Assembly (NCBI GenBank): GCA_036345935.2
Contig: JADWOT020000004.1
Coordinates: forward strand, 1,557,087-1,621,086
Direction of reading: 5' to 3'
Length of the DNA stretch: 64,000 nt
DNA from: Taenia hydatigena
Taxonomy: Eukaryota; Platyhelminthes; Cestoda; Cyclophyllidea; Taeniidae
Shown: one piece after another, positions 61,686 through 64,000 of the stretch
How positions within the stretch are numbered: the stretch's first letter is position 1
Layout of the letters: every line of letters starts with the position of its first letter
Position numbers and translations under genes: made by a program
Notes under the pieces: model-generated
Databases searched by the model: none
The model's input: the letters and a program-made list of their open reading frames with translations, nothing else
What the model was told of the DNA's origin: nothing

Positions 61686-62274
61686 CTGCGCCCAATTCAG
61701 TAAGTCTACTTCCACTCCAGCTTCAATGCACGCATCTGTTTTCACTTGCACAGATACATCAACATTCGTTAGCCTGATATTCAATCGCTTTGCTACCTAA
61801 AACATGCAAATCGACGGTCAGTGGATTATAATGATGAAGGAAGTAGGAATTAAATTTACTGCGATTGCTAAAACGGAACATTTTATTGCCCATTTAAGTC
61901 AGATCTTGGTGAAGGAGGTGTGTGGTGATTTGGTTGGAAGTTTGGCATCCACAACTCGCGTATATGAAATACGGAAGGAAGACTTACGCCACTGGGAGGG
62001 ACTAATGCCAACTCAGTCACGTTGAAGCAAATGCTGGCGGTGTAAGTTGACGTGCCATCGACTGCAGTATTTTGCAAGGACAAGTGTCAATAAATTGGGC
62101 ATGGAATTGTCTGCCACATGGTTTTACACATGTTAGTAGATCCCTTGCCACACAATCAACAAAGGAATCCACGAGGAAGTCTGGAAAGTGCTTGTCAACA
62201 GAAGAGATGCCGGACTCACCATGACTCAAAGAGGACACTGACAGCAGTGCCACGAAAAGCTGTATGCCTTTCAG
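61686..62274 (-). pseudogene. Secreted-family gene copy 4: signal exon kept, start codon and frame lost
   Basis: Exon 1 (62,274-62,220) reads KGIQLFVALLSVSSLSH, a clear signal peptide, but the start codon is CTG. A 39-base intron (GTGAGT to CACTTTCCAG) follows. The next exon (from 62,180) reads FLVDSFVDCVARDLL, then is shifted by a net 19-base loss relative to copy 1. The later part DGTSTYTASICFNVTELALV is open in another frame and ends SGC-type/GTAAGT. A last exon (61,796-61,686, acceptor GTTTTAG, donor CAG/GTAATA, 37 codons) contains NVDVSVQVKTDA. It preserves the family's gene structure best and shows how it was spliced. Confidence 0.55.
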
Positions 62275-62414
62275 CAGAAAAGTAAGACCTAGGGTATGTG
62301 CAGGAGTGCGCGAATGGAGAACATCCACCTAAAAAGTCGCAATTCTATTTAAAGTTGGAGAGTAGTGAGACCCTCATTGCGTATGGGTCAGTCGAATATG
62401 TGATCACGTGTTAC

Positions 62415-62830
62415 GCGACATCACCAGCTAACATGCACTTGTAGCTGAATGCGTTTATGAGCAGTGGATGAAGGGAGGTCCTCTGATGACCAGGCATTCC
62501 TTACTCACGCTCTCGGTGATGCGCTTCGTGAGGCTCCAACCCAGCTCCTCATTCCTGACTCCTCTGATCCGTTTGACTTCCTCACTGACTCCCTCAACTC
62601 CTCTTCAATGAAGCTAACCATCTTCGACCACTGAACGTTGTCGCCTTCCTCTTCTCTGTCTCACTAGCAGTTAGAAACAGCCCGTCCAATTCACTATTAA
62701 CATCCCACACTGACATCACACTTTATGCAAATCAGGTTGTTCTATGGTCCAAGATGCTTCGTAGTCTCGATTTTCTCCCCTCTTTGCTAATCAAAGTGCA
62801 TGCTTGACTCGACTATGTAATTGTAAAGCT
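62415..62830. repeat. Repeat paired with 57,120-57,370 and 35,910-36,000
   Basis: The left part (62,415-62,710) matches 57,120-57,370. The right part (62,745-62,830) matches 35,910-36,000. It joins pieces that are about 21 kb apart elsewhere in the window. Confidence 0.5.
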
Positions 62831-63034
62831 ACGTTAACTTGCTCTGTAAGCATTCATTTGTTAGAGATTGAGTGGAGGTTAGAAATGGCAGTTGCATGAA
62901 GTAAGGTGTGTGCAGTGGGATAAGGATGGGACGGAAATTTGTGGGGAGGGCAAGCATGCTGAATTGGGATTGGCTCAGGGAATGCGAGGGAGTGAGTTTG
63001 CTAAGTCTTGTTGGGGTGAGAGAAGCTGCCCTCG

Positions 63035-63335
63035 CTTTGCAGCTTAGCTTGTTGCAGAAAAGGATTATCAGTGAGGTGTAACGAGGTGATAAGATGCGCG
63101 TGTCGGTATGGGTGGGAGAATAGCGGCACTCCTTCACATCTCACCACGTGGGACGAGATGGAGCGGAGGCGAGAGGTCGACACTCCTAGGTGTGGTCTGA
63201 GTGCACTCACTGATGAGCATCCTTTCCATCCGCCTCTTGGACAAACCAGCCGCCTATTGTTTTGATCTGCAGATGTTCCACTTCAAAGACTCAATTCTCC
63301 ACGTGGTGTTTCTGCTGCACTCCCTTTGTAGTAAT
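63035..63335. repeat. Repeat paired with 34,107-34,350
   Basis: Same orientation, through AAGATGCGCGTGTCGGTATG, then ATGAGCA and CTCCACGTGGTGTTTC. About 40 bases near 63,130-63,170 are unique to this copy. Confidence 0.5.
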
Positions 63336-63444
63336 CATGGTGGGCTTCAACTCTCCTCCTGTTAGACTGAACAATGCAAGACACCAGCCGAGAGTGCAAA
63401 TTAAGCACCACCACTTCATTCCAACATTGCGTGTGGACAGTATG

Positions 63445-63890
63445 GGGTTAATTCTGCCCACAATGCCGACCGCTCCTCGCCTCCATGTTGCACTCCTTAC
63501 CGCCAGCCTTAGGTTTAGCTAGGCCGACGAGTGATGGGAGGCGCTATTCTTTTGCAGAATGGTGGCTGCCATTATCATCAATCGCTGTGATTCCATGATT
63601 GCTGATAGGTCGTGTTTACATTCGGAGATGAATGCCCTTATCCCCTTACACATGTCACCTTCATCGTCAACTTTGTTTCGGCTCCTCGGTCTTTTATAGC
63701 AAACTGACGTCAATTTCAATAAGTCATGAAGAAGCAGTCGACAGTTTTGAATCCAACTACGAGACCCAAAGATAGTGAAAATCGGGCATGCAAAGGTAGA
63801 TGCAACTATGCAAGTGAAAACAGGCGCGCGGACTGAAGTTAGGCTAAAAATGCTGGCATCTGTTTTCATAAACGCATTCGGCTAAATTTT
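63445..63890 (+). pseudogene. Secreted-family gene copy 5, plus strand
   Basis: Partner of 36,010-36,500. The last exon-like stretch reads IVKIGHAKVDATMQVKTGAR, then KMLASVFINAFG and a stop at about 63,885. The intron end that is ACAGTTTTAG in copy 2 is ACAGTTTTGA here, so the acceptor is lost. Upstream, CDSMIADRS matches DDSMIAGTL of copy 2. Confidence 0.45.
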
Positions 63891-64000
63891 AGTGTTCCTG
63901 TACCATCTGATACCTTTGGAACTAGGATAATTGGTTAAACCAGTGACGTGCCAGAGAACGCACTTCAAGGCCTCGTAGGTAATCTTCCCTGACACACGCC

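Noticed and set aside
34648..63890. Naming the secreted family (for example as a known tapeworm diagnostic antigen or a lipid-binding fold)
   Set aside because: The signal peptide and strand-like pattern are suggestive, but I could not match any diagnostic motif with confidence, so no family name or symbol is given.
1..64000. CRISPR arrays, bacterial operons, rRNA genes or viral genes
   Set aside because: No regularly spaced identical repeats, no long adjacent coding frames, no rRNA-like blocks, and no polymerase, integrase or capsid motifs were seen in any frame.

Overview
This window reads as nuclear DNA of a metazoan, most likely a parasitic flatworm of the tapeworm type. That guess is inference. 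The supports are: no long open frames, coding signal only in short exons bounded by GT/AG splice sites, very small introns (39, 40 and 75 bases in three cases), a run of tiny phase-0 exons, an animal-type RING-CH (MARCH) ubiquitin-ligase gene, and two scaffold gaps of exactly 100 N. I see no bacterial operons, ribosome binding sites, rRNA, convincing tRNA or CRISPR array. Coding density is low, and most of what can be recognised is duplicated and decaying.

Left third (about 0.2-24 kb). This part is built from copies of a RING-CH E3 ligase gene. A complete two-exon gene lies at 2,675-3,791 (minus). It sits in one arm of a large diverged inverted duplication (arms about 170-4,830 and 6,755-9,335). 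The other arm carries the same gene start, but a clean deletion of about 1.4 kb has removed the RING and membrane exons. A second gene with a perfect RING-CH domain lies at 16,827-17,543 (minus), but its membrane exon has an in-frame stop. Decayed copies follow at about 20.5, 22.3-22.7 and 23.6-24.0 kb. Between them, at 18.2-19.8 kb, four tandem units of about 400 bases each carry one small phase-0 exon on the minus strand. A pair of 375-base elements (12.08 and 24.13 kb) brackets much of the cluster.

Middle (about 24.5-30 kb and 36.5-44 kb). This is mostly featureless sequence with a few candidate single exons. The first N gap is at 25,421-25,520. The second is at 45,521-45,620. Both lie just upstream of two copies of the same roughly 400-base repeat, so they probably mark places where assembly failed in repeats.

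Right part (about 30-64 kb). This is a mosaic of segmental duplications (blocks near 30-36.5, 52.4-57.4 and 60.3-63.9 kb, plus 44.3-45.5 / 49.8-50.8 kb), some of them inverted. It carries a two-exon gene for a predicted 58-residue secreted peptide (31,530-31,781, minus) with a broken inverted copy (61,192-61,442, plus). It also carries at least five copies, on both strands, of a multi-exon family of presumed secreted proteins that I do not recognise. All five appear incomplete or damaged.

Taken together, the window looks like a birth-and-death nursery for two unrelated families: membrane RING-CH ligases on the left and small secreted proteins on the right. Start codons, splice donors and single exons have been lost one by one in the copies. 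Exon coordinates are from reading splice motifs by eye; no transcript evidence was available.
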